Positions 47,432-55,123 of a stretch of DNA of 64,000 nt are shown here, piece after piece. How positions within the stretch are numbered: position 1 is the first letter of the stretch; every line of letters begins with the position of its first letter. Both the position numbers and the translations under genes were made by a program. The DNA comes from Pseudomonas sp. MYb118 (GTDB lineage Bacteria; Pseudomonadota; Gammaproteobacteria; Pseudomonadales; Pseudomonadaceae): assembly GCF_040947875.1 (NCBI RefSeq), contig NZ_JBFRXN010000001.1, forward strand, positions 434,001 to 498,000, in the 5' to 3' direction. Under the pieces are notes generated by a model. The model was not told the origin of the DNA. It did not search any database and saw only the letters and a list, made by a program, of their open reading frames with translations.

Positions 47432-48667
47432 ATGAAGCATTTACTGACCCGCCTGGCACTGGCGGTCGGCCTGGCTGCGCCTGTGTTGCTGGCGCAGGCG
47501 GACGATCAGGTCAAGCGCGGCGAGTACCTGGCCCGCGCTGCGGACTGCATGGCCTGCCATACCGCGCCCGGTGGCGCGCCGTATGCCGGCGGCTTGCCGA
47601 TTGTTTCGCCGTTCGGCACGATCTACGGCACCAACATCACCCCGAGCAAGGAACACGGCATCGGCCTGTACAGCGATGATGAGTTCTTCGCCGCGGTCAC
47701 CGAAGGCAAGCGGCGTGACGGGGCGAACCTGTATCCGGCGATGCCCTACACCTCGTATCACCTGATGCCTCGGGAAGATTCGGACGCGATCCACGCCTAC
47801 CTGAAAACCATCGAGCCGATCGAGCGTGCTGCGCCGGTCACCAGCCTGAGCTTTCCGTTCAACGTGCGCCCGGGCCTGATCGCCTGGAACCTGATGTACG
47901 GCAAGGACGTGAAGCTGTCGCCGGTCGAAGGCAAGAGCGAAGCCTTCAAGCGCGGCCAGTACATGGTCGACGTGCTCGGTCACTGCGGCGAATGCCACAC
48001 CCCGCGGGGCTTGCCCGGTGCCATGCAGCAGGACAAGCGCCTGACCGGCGGCGTACTCAACGGCTACCTGGCGCCGAGCCTGCTGGCCACTGACCTGGCG
48101 GCGCGTGGCTGGAATCATCAGGACCTGAGCACGTTCCTCAAGCACGGTATGAGTGCCCAGGGCACGATGTTCAACGAGATGTTCCCGGTGTTCCACAACA
48201 GCACCCAGGGCCTCAGCGATACGGATCTGGCGGCCATGGCCACCTTCCTGTTGGGTGACCCGGCACCGGCGGCCAAAGTGCTCACCGATGTGCCGCTGGA
48301 CAAGCTCGGTGCAAGCGCCCAGCGCGGCCGTCAGGAATATTTGAACGTCTGCGCCGGTTGCCATGCGCCCGAGGGCGAGGGCAAGCCGCACATCGCCGTG
48401 GCCATGCGTGGCAACACCACGCTGCGCCTGGACGATGCGCGCAACCTGGTGCGGGTGATCGACGACGGTATCGGTGAGCAGAAGTTTTCCGGTTTCGAAC
48501 ACATGCAGCCGATGCCTGGGTTCGCGGAAAAGCTCAGCCACGAGCAGCTCACCGATCTGCTCAACTACCTGCGCCAGAGTTGGGGCGGGCAGACGACTGA
48601 CCTGGCCGTGAGCGATGTGCAGAAGCTGCGCGCCGACGCGCCACCGCTCGAGCACAAGGCCAACTGA
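47432..48667 (+). CDS. Tri-haem cytochrome c electron acceptor
   Basis: This 411-residue periplasmic cytochrome has a Sec signal peptide (HLLTRLALAVGLAAPVLLAQA) and three CXXCH haem sites: CMACH, CGECH and CAGCH. It resembles the cytochrome subunits of membrane alcohol dehydrogenases and of IorAB-type aldehyde or nicotinate dehydrogenases. It would carry electrons from the 2Fe-2S subunit to the respiratory chain. GGAGGG precedes ATG 47432. Confidence 0.95.
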   Translation: MKHLLTRLALAVGLAAPVLLAQADDQVKRGEYLARAADCMACHTAPGGAPYAGGLPIVSPFGTIYGTNITPSKEHGIGLYSDDEFFAAVTEGKRRDGANLYPAMPYTSYHLMPREDSDAIHAYLKTIEPIERAAPVTSLSFPFNVRPGLIAWNLMYGKDVKLSPVEGKSEAFKRGQYMVDVLGHCGECHTPRGLPGAMQQDKRLTGGVLNGYLAPSLLATDLAARGWNHQDLSTFLKHGMSAQGTMFNEMFPVFHNSTQGLSDTDLAAMATFLLGDPAPAAKVLTDVPLDKLGASAQRGRQEYLNVCAGCHAPEGEGKPHIAVAMRGNTTLRLDDARNLVRVIDDGIGEQKFSGFEHMQPMPGFAEKLSHEQLTDLLNYLRQSWGGQTTDLAVSDVQKLRADAPPLEHKAN

Positions 48668-48668
48668 C

Positions 48669-49640
48669 ATGCAGCATCTGGATCTGCAAGTGGTACGCCG
48701 GGCGCTGGCGTGGTCGGCGGCCGGCCAGCGCCTGTGGCTGTGCACGGTGCTCGCCACCTACGGTTCGGCGCCACGCGCGCCGGGCTCGTTGCTGGCGGTG
48801 AACGCCGCCGGGCAGTGGATCGGTTCGTTGTCGGGCGGCTGCGTCGAAGAGGACTTCCTCGAACGCGTGGCCGAAGGCGCCTTCGAGCAGGCGGTCAGTG
48901 TCGTGCGCTATGGCGAAGGTGACGACCCGCGCTCGCGGGTCAGCCTGCCCTGTGGCGGCGTGTTGGACGTGCTCGTCGAGAAGCTGGAACCCGATTGCGA
49001 AGTGCAGGCGCACCTGCGTGAACTGGAGTCGGCGCTGTTGGGCCGACGCCGGTTGATCCGCGAGGTCGACCTGGCCAGCGGTGCCCGCAGCCTGTTCGAT
49101 GATCGCGAGCAGGGCGTGCGTGTCGAGCGGGAAATCGACCGCGTGCGCTTGCGCATCGGCGCTGCCCAGCGTTTGTTGCTGGCGGGGTATTCCAGCGTGG
49201 CGCAGGCCTGTGCGGAGTTCGCCGTGGGGCTGGGCTTCGAGGTGATCCTGTGTGACCCGCGCGATGAAGTGCTTGAAGGCGTGGTGCTGGACAGTGTCGA
49301 GATTCGCCGCCAGTTGCCATCGGTGTTCATCGCCGACGGCGGCTGCCATCGCGACACGGCGGTGGTCGCGCTGACGCATGATCCGAAAATCGACGACCTG
49401 GCGATGATGGAAGCGGTGCGCACCGAAGCGTTTTACATCGGCGTCATGGGCTCGCTGCAAACCTCGCAGAAACGCTTCGAACGCTTGCGCCGGATCGGCG
49501 GGCTGGGAGAAACCGAACTGGCGCGCATCCACGCGCCGATCGGCTTGAACCTGGGCAGCAAGACCCCGGCAGAAATCGCCCTAGCGGTGCTGGCCGATAT
49601 TCTGCGGATACGCAGCGGTATCCCACGCGATCGCCTCTGA
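48669..49640 (+). CDS. XdhC-family molybdenum cofactor insertion/maturation protein
   Basis: This 323-residue XdhC/CoxI-type chaperone sulfurates or inserts Moco into xanthine-oxidase-family enzymes. It has the XdhC N-domain (GSAPRAPGSLLAVNAAGQWIGSLSGGCVEEDF) and a Rossmann domain (LLLAGYSSVAQACAEFAVGLGF) ending GSKTPAEIALAVLADILR. The start is 2 bp after the cytochrome stop, so it is the last gene of the same operon and presumably serves the subunit at 44066. Confidence 0.93.
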   Translation: MQHLDLQVVRRALAWSAAGQRLWLCTVLATYGSAPRAPGSLLAVNAAGQWIGSLSGGCVEEDFLERVAEGAFEQAVSVVRYGEGDDPRSRVSLPCGGVLDVLVEKLEPDCEVQAHLRELESALLGRRRLIREVDLASGARSLFDDREQGVRVEREIDRVRLRIGAAQRLLLAGYSSVAQACAEFAVGLGFEVILCDPRDEVLEGVVLDSVEIRRQLPSVFIADGGCHRDTAVVALTHDPKIDDLAMMEAVRTEAFYIGVMGSLQTSQKRFERLRRIGGLGETELARIHAPIGLNLGSKTPAEIALAVLADILRIRSGIPRDRL

Positions 49641-49669
49641 TTCCTGTGGGGCGGTACGGTGTGATCCCT

Positions 49670-49767
49670 GTGGGAGCGAGCCTGCTCGCGATGGGCGTCA
49701 ACGATAACGCTCGCTGCCTGAATGCCCGCGTCGTCTGTTCCTCCATCGCGAGCAAGCTCGCTCCTAC
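49670..49767. repeat. REP doublet between xdhC-like and puuB-like genes
   Basis: Units at 49670-49693 (GCGAGCCTGCTCGC) and 49744-49767 (GCGAGCAAGCTCGC) face each other in the convergent gap. Confidence 0.88.
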
Positions 49768-49782
49768 AGGGGGCGGGGTTGG

Positions 49783-51066
49783 TTAATAGCCGAATTTATC
49801 CCGCAACCCGTAATACCACGCCCCCAACGCCGCAAACGGCGTGCGCAGCAATTGCCCGCCCGGGAACGGATAGTGCGGCAGGTCGGCAAACGCATCGAAA
49901 CGCTCAGCCTGCCCGCGCAGCGCTTCGGCCAGCACCTTGCCCGCCAGGTGCGTGTAGGTCACGCCGTGGCCGCTGCAGCCCTGGGAGTAATAGATGTTGT
50001 CACTCAGTCGCCCCACCTGTGGCAGACGCGACAAGGTCAGCAGGAAATTACCCGTCCAGGCGTAGTCGATCTTCACATCCTTGAGCTGCGGAAACGCCTT
50101 GAGCATCTTCGGCCGGATGATCGCCTCGATGTTCGCCGGATCCCGCGCGCCATACACCACGCCACCCCCGAAAATCAGGCGCTTGTCGCCGCTCAACCGG
50201 TAGTAGTCGAGCAGGTAGTTGCAGTCCTCGACGCAGTAGTCCTGGGGCAACAAGCTGTTCGCCAGCTCGTCGCTCAACGGCTCGGTAGTGATCACCTGGG
50301 TGCCGCAAGGCATCGACTTGGCCGCCAGCTCCGGCACCAGGTTGCCCAGATAGGCGTTACCCGCAATGATAATGAATTTGGCCCGCACCTTGCCCTGTGG
50401 CGTGTGCACCACCGGATTGGCGCCGCGCTCGATACGCACGGCCGGCGATTGCTCATAGATCGTACCGCCCAGAGACTCGACAGCCACCGCTTCACCCAAA
50501 GCCAGGTTCAACGGATGGATGTGGCCGCCACTCATGTCGAGCATGCCGCCCACATACTGCTCGCAATTCACCACCTCACGAATGCGGGCCTGATCCATCA
50601 GCTCGAGCTGCGTATGGCCGAAACGCTCCCACAGGCGTTTCTGCGACTCCAGATGGCCCATCTGCTTGGCGGTCATCGCGGCAAACACACCGCCGTCCTT
50701 CAAATCGCATTGAATGTCGTATTTGGCCACCCGCTCACGAATGATCCGCCCACCCTCGAACGCCATCTGCCCCAGCAACTGCGCCTGCTTGGGACCCACC
50801 GAGCGCTCGATCACATCAATGTCGCGACTGTAGCTGTTAACGATCTGGCCACCATTGCGGCCCGAGGCACCAAAGCCGACCTTGGCCGCTTCCAGTACCG
50901 TGACCTTGAAACCACTCTCCAATAGGAACAGGGCAGAGGACAGCCCGGTGTAACCGGCGCCGATCACACAGACATCAGTCTCGACTTCACCCTGCAAAGC
51001 CGGGCGCGCAGGCGCCGCGTTGGCCGATGCGGCGTAATAGGACTCTGGGTAAGGGGTGTTCGCCAT
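49783..51066 (-). CDS. puuB: FAD-dependent oxidase, gamma-glutamylputrescine oxidoreductase-like
   Basis: This 427-residue DAO-family flavoenzyme begins ANTPYPESYYAASANA, the signature of Pseudomonas gamma-glutamylputrescine oxidases (PuuB/PauB). The FAD motif VCVIGAGYTGLSSALFLLE follows, with GFGASGRNGGQIVNSY and the C-terminal YSQGCSGHGVTYTHLAGKV. It would oxidise gamma-glutamylated polyamines, releasing ammonia and H2O2. ATG 51066 is chosen because the extra 24 residues of the longer frame look like leader DNA. No other polyamine gene is near. Confidence 0.88.
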   Translation of the reverse strand: MANTPYPESYYAASANAAPARPALQGEVETDVCVIGAGYTGLSSALFLLESGFKVTVLEAAKVGFGASGRNGGQIVNSYSRDIDVIERSVGPKQAQLLGQMAFEGGRIIRERVAKYDIQCDLKDGGVFAAMTAKQMGHLESQKRLWERFGHTQLELMDQARIREVVNCEQYVGGMLDMSGGHIHPLNLALGEAVAVESLGGTIYEQSPAVRIERGANPVVHTPQGKVRAKFIIIAGNAYLGNLVPELAAKSMPCGTQVITTEPLSDELANSLLPQDYCVEDCNYLLDYYRLSGDKRLIFGGGVVYGARDPANIEAIIRPKMLKAFPQLKDVKIDYAWTGNFLLTLSRLPQVGRLSDNIYYSQGCSGHGVTYTHLAGKVLAEALRGQAERFDAFADLPHYPFPGGQLLRTPFAALGAWYYGLRDKFGY

Positions 51067-51078
51067 CCTGCAGCCTCT

Positions 51079-51094
51079 GTTTAATAAATTTAAC
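51079..51094. promoter_or_regulatory. AT-rich near-palindrome before puuB
   Basis: GTTTAATAAATTTAAC matches itself at 6 of 8 base pairs and lies 13 bp before the puuB ATG. It is a possible operator. Confidence 0.4.
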
Positions 51095-51208
51095 GTACAC
51101 GGCGATCCTACCCGAGTTGAAAATCCACCGCCAGCCACCGCAAAAGCTTCTTTGCAGCCGCGAAATTAAAAATTTTGCATATTCATAGGGTTAGCGCGAA
51201 AAAAGGTG

Positions 51209-51236
51209 TTGACACCCCTCCGGAATTCCGTAGAAT
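51209..51236 (+). promoter_or_regulatory. Sigma-70 promoter of tRNA-Val (GAC)
   Basis: TTGACA (51209-51214) and TAGAAT (51231-51236) are 16 bp apart and end 13 bp before the tRNA. Confidence 0.8.
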
Positions 51237-51249
51237 GCCGCCTCACAGC

Positions 51250-51326
51250 AGGCACGTAGCTCAGTTGGTTAGAGCACCACCTTGACATGGTGGGGGTCGT
51301 TGGTTCGAGTCCAATCGCGCCTACCA
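51250..51326 (+). tRNA. tRNA-Val (GAC)
   Basis: A 77-nt cloverleaf with anticodon GAC (CTTGACA) and an encoded CCA. Acceptor 5' AGGCACG pairs with 3' CGCGCCT, leaving one A-C mismatch at the fifth pair; otherwise regular. Confidence 0.95.
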
Positions 51327-51355
51327 AACAAAATCCGCTCTGCTGGGCGGTCTGA

Positions 51356-51388
51356 AAGGGCTCACCGAAAGGTGAGCCCTTTTTTGTT
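51356..51388 (+). terminator. Intrinsic terminator of tRNA-Val (GAC)
   Basis: AAGGGCTCACC-GAAA-GGTGAGCCCTT is followed by T4GTTG. Confidence 0.92.
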
Positions 51389-51523
51389 GTCTTGGGTTTG
51401 GGCAAGCTTCGGGAAATTCCTGGGCAAACGAGCACCGCTATCTCATGGCTCATACGAATCTGTTCACAGCCACCCAGTCTCGGTCTTGCAAGGATTGTCG
51501 AGTGTCGTCAGAGGTCGCGACCG

Positions 51524-51877
51524 TCATCTGGAGGCCGCAACAAATCCTTTGCAGGTTTTAGAGAAAAGGATCGAGGTGAGGAGAGTGATGTTGGCAGGGG
51601 AGGAATATTTATCCTCCTGATTTTGGCTGAAAAGCTCAGGATTGTTGCTTGATCCAAGGTAGCGAACTCTAGAGTTCAAGCAGTCAAACTCCCTTTTGAC
51701 GTAGGTGGTGAATTCTTCTCTCGCAATTTTCAGGACAGAGATTCGGCGAGGCCACACTCCTTCAACCGAGACGATCGAGTAACCCGCCTGAGGGTCGCTC
51801 GGGTACGCGATTGCTACTTCATCCGCATTGCACGAAAGGCAAAAAAGCGCCGTCGTGATAATAAAGAGAGCCTTCAT
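51524..51877 (-). CDS. Small exported protein or lipoprotein of unknown function
   Basis: This 117-residue protein starts KALFIITTALFCLSCNADEV, a signal peptide that might be cut by signal peptidase I after LSCNA or lipidated at a Cys. The mature part is hydrophilic with two further cysteines (FDCLNS, SKTCKG), perhaps a disulfide. GGTGA precedes the ATG. Its GC content is clearly lower than that of neighbours, and it sits just past tRNA-Val, suggesting an acquired gene. I do not recognise the family. The flanks 51389-51523 and 51878-52082 show nothing else. Confidence 0.6.
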   Translation of the reverse strand: MKALFIITTALFCLSCNADEVAIAYPSDPQAGYSIVSVEGVWPRRISVLKIAREEFTTYVKREFDCLNSRVRYLGSSNNPELFSQNQEDKYSSPANITLLTSILFSKTCKGFVAASR

Positions 51878-52082
51878 TATTCACCGTCCCTGGATCTGAT
51901 GGGCGTTGCGAGAAGGAGCCTAGGTCACTTTCCGCCATCCTGATAAAAATTTAGCCGCCAGGCGATATTCGGTCATTTGGCGCGTTCAGCACCGCGAGCG
52001 CCAATTTGATGAAATCTTCGTTTTGTCCGGTGTCTTCAGGGCGCCTTCGATTCTGTCATTACCTCTGGTGCGGGAAGACGTG

Positions 52083-52367
52083 CTACTCCACCACCTTAAG
52101 TCCCACGAGACTGCGCGCCAGTTTCGCCCGCTCACTCCAGGCGATGGTGTGGCTGGCCTTGTTCCAGCGCACTTTTTCTATGCCCAGGTCCTTGGCCCTG
52201 TCAATGGCTTCCAGGACCCGTCGAATGTTGAAGGTCGTGCCTGCGCATTCCCCGTGGTGAAGCAGGGCGGCTTTCCAGGCTTCAAGGTCGCTCATGCCGG
52301 ATCGTTCGACGATGATGGCCTGCTTGAAACCATCTGCCACAAAGTGGATCTCGTAACGTTCCCTCAT
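52083..52367 (-). CDS. Small protein of unknown function (possibly DUF6555-like)
   Basis: This 94-residue soluble protein starts RERYEIHFVADGFKQAIIVERSG, followed by DLEAWKAALLHHGECAG and a basic C-terminal half (RWNKASHTIAWSERAKLARSL). The beta-beta-alpha look resembles small Pseudomonas-specific families such as DUF6555, but I am not certain. No clear operon partner. Codon use is ordinary. Confidence 0.6.
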   Translation of the reverse strand: MRERYEIHFVADGFKQAIIVERSGMSDLEAWKAALLHHGECAGTTFNIRRVLEAIDRAKDLGIEKVRWNKASHTIAWSERAKLARSLVGLKVVE

Positions 52368-52538
52368 TGACCCCGCGTCCTTACCTCATCTCGTCTTGAG
52401 AAATATTATCATTTGTGGCGAGTGAAGAGGCGGGCGGATTCCAGTGAAAATCGTTTTGGTGTCGCATGGATGCAAGGCCGTGAACGATGAGCTACTACTG
52501 ACAGGTTTAATCATGATCGTCCTGACGGGAGTTACTCG

Positions 52539-52994
52539 ATGCTGACTCACTGGCTGCTTGCGGCACTTCACTTGTTGGCGTTTGGCCTGGGGTTCTGGGC
52601 GGTGCTGACGCGGGGCACGAATTTGCGCCGCCTGGCCAAGGGCGTGGGCGAGGTTCGCAGTGTGTTGATTGCCGACAACGTCTGGGGGATTTGCGCCCTC
52701 ATTCTCCTGGTGACTGGCGGGATGCGGGCTTTCGGCGGCTACGAAAAAGGTACGGACTATTACCTGCAGCAGCCGCTGTTCCATCTCAAAATGACATTTT
52801 TTGTGCTGATTCTGCTGCTTGAACTTGCGCCAATGGTGAGCCTGATCAAGTGGCGGATTGCCCTGGGTCGTGGCGCGGCTGTCGATACCGCGCGCGCGAC
52901 GTTGTTCGCACGGATCAGCCATATCGAAGGTTTGCTGATGTTGTTGATGGTGATTGCGGCGACGGGCATGGCGCGTGGCGTCATGTTTGGTTAG
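52539..52994 (+). CDS. DUF2214-family membrane protein
   Basis: This 151-residue inner-membrane protein has four predicted TM segments (WLLAALHLLAFGLGFWAVL; NVWGICALILLVTGG; FHLKMTFFVLILLLELAPM; LLMLLMVIAATGMARG). Pattern and length match DUF2214. The conserved HL..FG..FW and K.TFF motifs are visible. Function is unknown. The 171-bp gap before it (52368-52538) holds only its promoter region. Confidence 0.8.
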   Translation: MLTHWLLAALHLLAFGLGFWAVLTRGTNLRRLAKGVGEVRSVLIADNVWGICALILLVTGGMRAFGGYEKGTDYYLQQPLFHLKMTFFVLILLLELAPMVSLIKWRIALGRGAAVDTARATLFARISHIEGLLMLLMVIAATGMARGVMFG

Positions 52995-53044
52995 TAGGCG
53001 CGCGGCAAGCTTCTGGCGGGGAGGGGGACAAGTAGCGAATCTTT

Positions 53045-53076
53045 AGCCAGCCGTCGTGATGGGTAACGGGCTGGCT
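53045..53076. terminator. Hairpin after rsmE
   Basis: AGCCAGCC (53045-53052) pairs with GGCTGGCT (53069-53076). No T-run follows on the minus strand, so terminator function is uncertain. Confidence 0.4.
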
Positions 53077-53093
53077 ACTGACTGCAGCAGGAT

Positions 53094-53285
53094 TCAGGAC
53101 TGTGGTTTGTCCGGCGCGGTCAGGCCGGCTTGAATGCGCTGATAAATCTCTTCGCGGTGCACTGCAACGTCTTTCGGGGCGTTGATGCCGATTCTGACTT
53201 GCTGGCCGCTTACGCCCAGAATGGTGATCGTAATGTCATCGCCAATGTTTATGCTTTCACCGACTTTGCGGGTGAGTATCAGCAT
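53094..53285 (-). CDS. rsmE: CsrA/RsmA-family RNA-binding regulator, RsmE type
   Basis: This 63-residue dimeric regulator binds GGA motifs near ribosome-binding sites and represses translation in the Gac/Rsm cascade until titrated by small RNAs. It has [20 protein letters not shown] and the RNA-contact [19 protein letters not shown] with the key Arg44. The C-tail [12 protein letters not shown] and the [10 protein letters not shown] segment fit RsmE better than RsmA. ATG 53285 is used because MLILTRK is the invariant start. Confidence 0.95.
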
Positions 53286-53535
53286 GGTCTTCTCCTTGAT
53301 TGCTACGTGGGGCACCTGATTCGGACAGTGCAGAGGTCGGTGGTATGTATAGATTAGTGCGAAGTCTCACGGTTTGGGTGCCTCTTTCTGACGCGCAGAT
53401 GCTGCATTAATTCCCAAGGCGTAACTATACAGAGGCCGCATCCATCATTCTCGCTGTTTTCAGCCCAATTTGCAGGCCTGCGCAAGTATTCAGCGGTGTT
53501 AAAATCCTCGCTTTCAGTATTCAGAGGTAAGCGTT

Positions 53536-53901
53536 GTGCGCAAAGTGGCCCTGGTAATCGCAGTACTGGCAATGGCGGGATGTGGCGAAGGCAAGCGCGT
53601 TGACGCGCCAAAACCGCAGCCGTCAGCGACTGTTGCGCCGGCAGCGGCGTCGGTTCCTCAATGGGATCTGGAGGTCCGGGGGGAGATAACCCAGGCGGTC
53701 AGCGACCTCAGTGGCTGGTTGATCGAGCACAGTTTCATTGCCAACGTGATCAAGGAGAACGGCAAGACGCGCATTCTGATGGGCCCCTACAACTCGAAAG
53801 CCGAGGCCGAGGCGAAGCAGGAAGAAGTGCGCGCGGCGCTGACTCGTGCGAAAAAACAGAACATCGAGTTGCTGGTGATCGAGCGCCCGGCGGCGCAGTG
53901 A
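53536..53901 (+). CDS. SPOR-domain lipoprotein
   Basis: This 121-residue exported protein starts at GTG 53536, with a lipobox LAMAGC (Cys about residue 16) and a Pro/Ala linker. A SPOR-like C-terminal half follows (SFIANVIKENGKTRILMGPYNSKAEAEAKQEEV). GPYNSKAEAE matches the conserved G.f....A......l pattern. It would be a peptidoglycan-binding outer-membrane lipoprotein. It converges on endA with a shared terminator. Confidence 0.8.
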   Translation: MRKVALVIAVLAMAGCGEGKRVDAPKPQPSATVAPAAASVPQWDLEVRGEITQAVSDLSGWLIEHSFIANVIKENGKTRILMGPYNSKAEAEAKQEEVRAALTRAKKQNIELLVIERPAAQ

Positions 53902-53936
53902 ACGTTGACCTGTAGCGGTCAATCGCAGTGATAAAC

Positions 53937-53980
53937 AAAAAGGCCACGGGCGTTCAACCCGAGGCCTTTGTTTTTTCGGT
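53937..53980. terminator. Bidirectional intrinsic terminator
   Basis: AAAAAGGCC..GGCCTTTGTTTTTT with inner CGGGCGTT/AACCCG pairing serves both the SPOR lipoprotein gene and endA. Confidence 0.85.
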
Positions 53981-53985
53981 CGTGT

Positions 53986-54675
53986 TTAACCGCAGGCCTT
54001 CATGTCCACCGGCCCGACGAATTCGTTGCCGCGTCCCATGACACACGCCACGCTCTGGTTGCGTTGCCGCTCCCAGGCCTGCACCGGGTAGGTTTTGTTC
54101 CAGGCCTCGTACAGCTGCCGATCCTGTTTGGACAGGCGCAGGCCGTATTGCTTGCTCATGTAGAAGTAGGTTCGGGCGATCATCCCGCGAATGGAGGGGC
54201 GCGGCATGACCTTCTTCGCCTTGAAATCGACTTGAGTCAGGCATGAGCCATATTGGCCCGATTGCTCCGGCAGCCAGCCAAAACTGAAATTGCTGCGGTC
54301 GCCGTTCACCTCGCCGATGCTTGGCACCAGGTTATGCAAATCGGCTTCGGCCTTTTGATACGTGGGGTCGTATCGCGTGCAGTTCTTGCGCCCGCCTTCC
54401 TGCCAGCACTGGCGTTGGTGGCCAATCTGCCAGGCCGGGACGATGTGCTCCCATTCGATGCGCGCCGCGCGCTTGGCATTTTTGCGCGGTACGTAACCGC
54501 AGGCCGAGAGATTCACTTTGTTACCGGTGTATTTGCACCCGCAGTAGAACTCGGTGGATTGCGGGGCATACAGCTTCCAGGCGACTTTCTTGGCTTCGCT
54601 GAAGGTGCGCGGGGCATCCGCCTGAGCACCCACCGCGAAAAAAACCAACAGCAAAACAAACCAGCGAACACTCAT
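53986..54675 (-). CDS. endA: Periplasmic endonuclease I (EndA)
   Basis: This 229-residue secreted DNase has a signal peptide (VRWFVLLLVFFAVGAQA) and the endonuclease I domain. The catalytic beta-beta-alpha-metal motif is RIEWEHIVPAWQIG. EADLHNLVPSIGEVNGDRSNF is the second conserved block. Cysteines (CGCKYTG, CWQEG, CTRYD) fit periplasmic disulfides. It starts 4 bp after the DUF1654 stop, so both genes appear co-transcribed from a LexA-boxed promoter. Confidence 0.95.
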   Translation of the reverse strand: MSVRWFVLLLVFFAVGAQADAPRTFSEAKKVAWKLYAPQSTEFYCGCKYTGNKVNLSACGYVPRKNAKRAARIEWEHIVPAWQIGHQRQCWQEGGRKNCTRYDPTYQKAEADLHNLVPSIGEVNGDRSNFSFGWLPEQSGQYGSCLTQVDFKAKKVMPRPSIRGMIARTYFYMSKQYGLRLSKQDRQLYEAWNKTYPVQAWERQRNQSVACVMGRGNEFVGPVDMKACG

Positions 54676-54679
54676 CGAC

Positions 54680-54919
54680 TCAGTCTTCCTTCGGCACAAC
54701 CCAGAAAATCTGCACGCCGCCATCGTCGCGGTAGGCGAGGGTGACGTTGTCGTTCTCGTCGATTTCTTCGAGCAACTGCTCCCATTCATCCACGGGTTCG
54801 TCGGGCAGGCGAAAGATCAGGGCTGCCTTGGCTTTCTGGGCGGTGGGGGAGTTGATGATTTTCTGAACGCGCATGCCCATGCGTTGATAGGCGTCGGGAG
54901 AAGCGGAGGTGTCGGCCAC
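54680..54919 (-). CDS. DUF1654 family protein
   Basis: This 79-residue protein starts at GTG 54919, with AAGGA 7 nt upstream. The DUF1654 pattern is clear: YQRMGMRVQKIINSPTAQKA, then an acidic stretch EEIDENDNVTLAYRDDGGVQIFW. The longer reading frame from ATG 54970 would run through the promoter and LexA box and is rejected. Function is unknown; the LexA box and the endA partner suggest a role in the DNA-damage response (inference). Confidence 0.85.
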   Translation of the reverse strand: MADTSASPDAYQRMGMRVQKIINSPTAQKAKAALIFRLPDEPVDEWEQLLEEIDENDNVTLAYRDDGGVQIFWVVPKED

Positions 54920-54937
54920 GGAATTATCCTTATTAAG

Positions 54938-54953
54938 CTGTACGTGCATACAG
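54938..54953. promoter_or_regulatory. LexA (SOS) box upstream of DUF1654-endA
   Basis: CTGT-ACGTGCAT-ACAG is a perfect CTGT-N8-ACAG operator. On the minus strand a TTGCGA..TACTGT (17-bp spacer) promoter overlaps it, so LexA binding would block RNA polymerase. Confidence 0.82.
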
Positions 54954-55066
54954 TATTTAACCGTAAGCATTTTCGCAACTGCTTAAAATTCAAGAAAATC
55001 CTCTGACAGCTGTTTTTTCCGTTTGGTGTAGGAAGAAGGAAGTTTTTATCGGCCCATGAGCGTCGC

Positions 55067-55093
55067 TAAAGAAATCCGTAGTGAGGTCGATGC
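55067..55093 (+). promoter_or_regulatory. Possible FliA (sigma-28) promoter
   Basis: TAAAGAAA (55067-55074), an 11-bp spacer and GTCGATGC (55086-55093) resemble TAAAGTTT-N11-GCCGATAA. The -10 is 5 of 8. It lies 31 bp before the ATG at 55124. Confidence 0.4.
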
Positions 55094-55123
55094 TCTTCAA
55101 AGGATTTTTTTTCAGGAGTCAGC

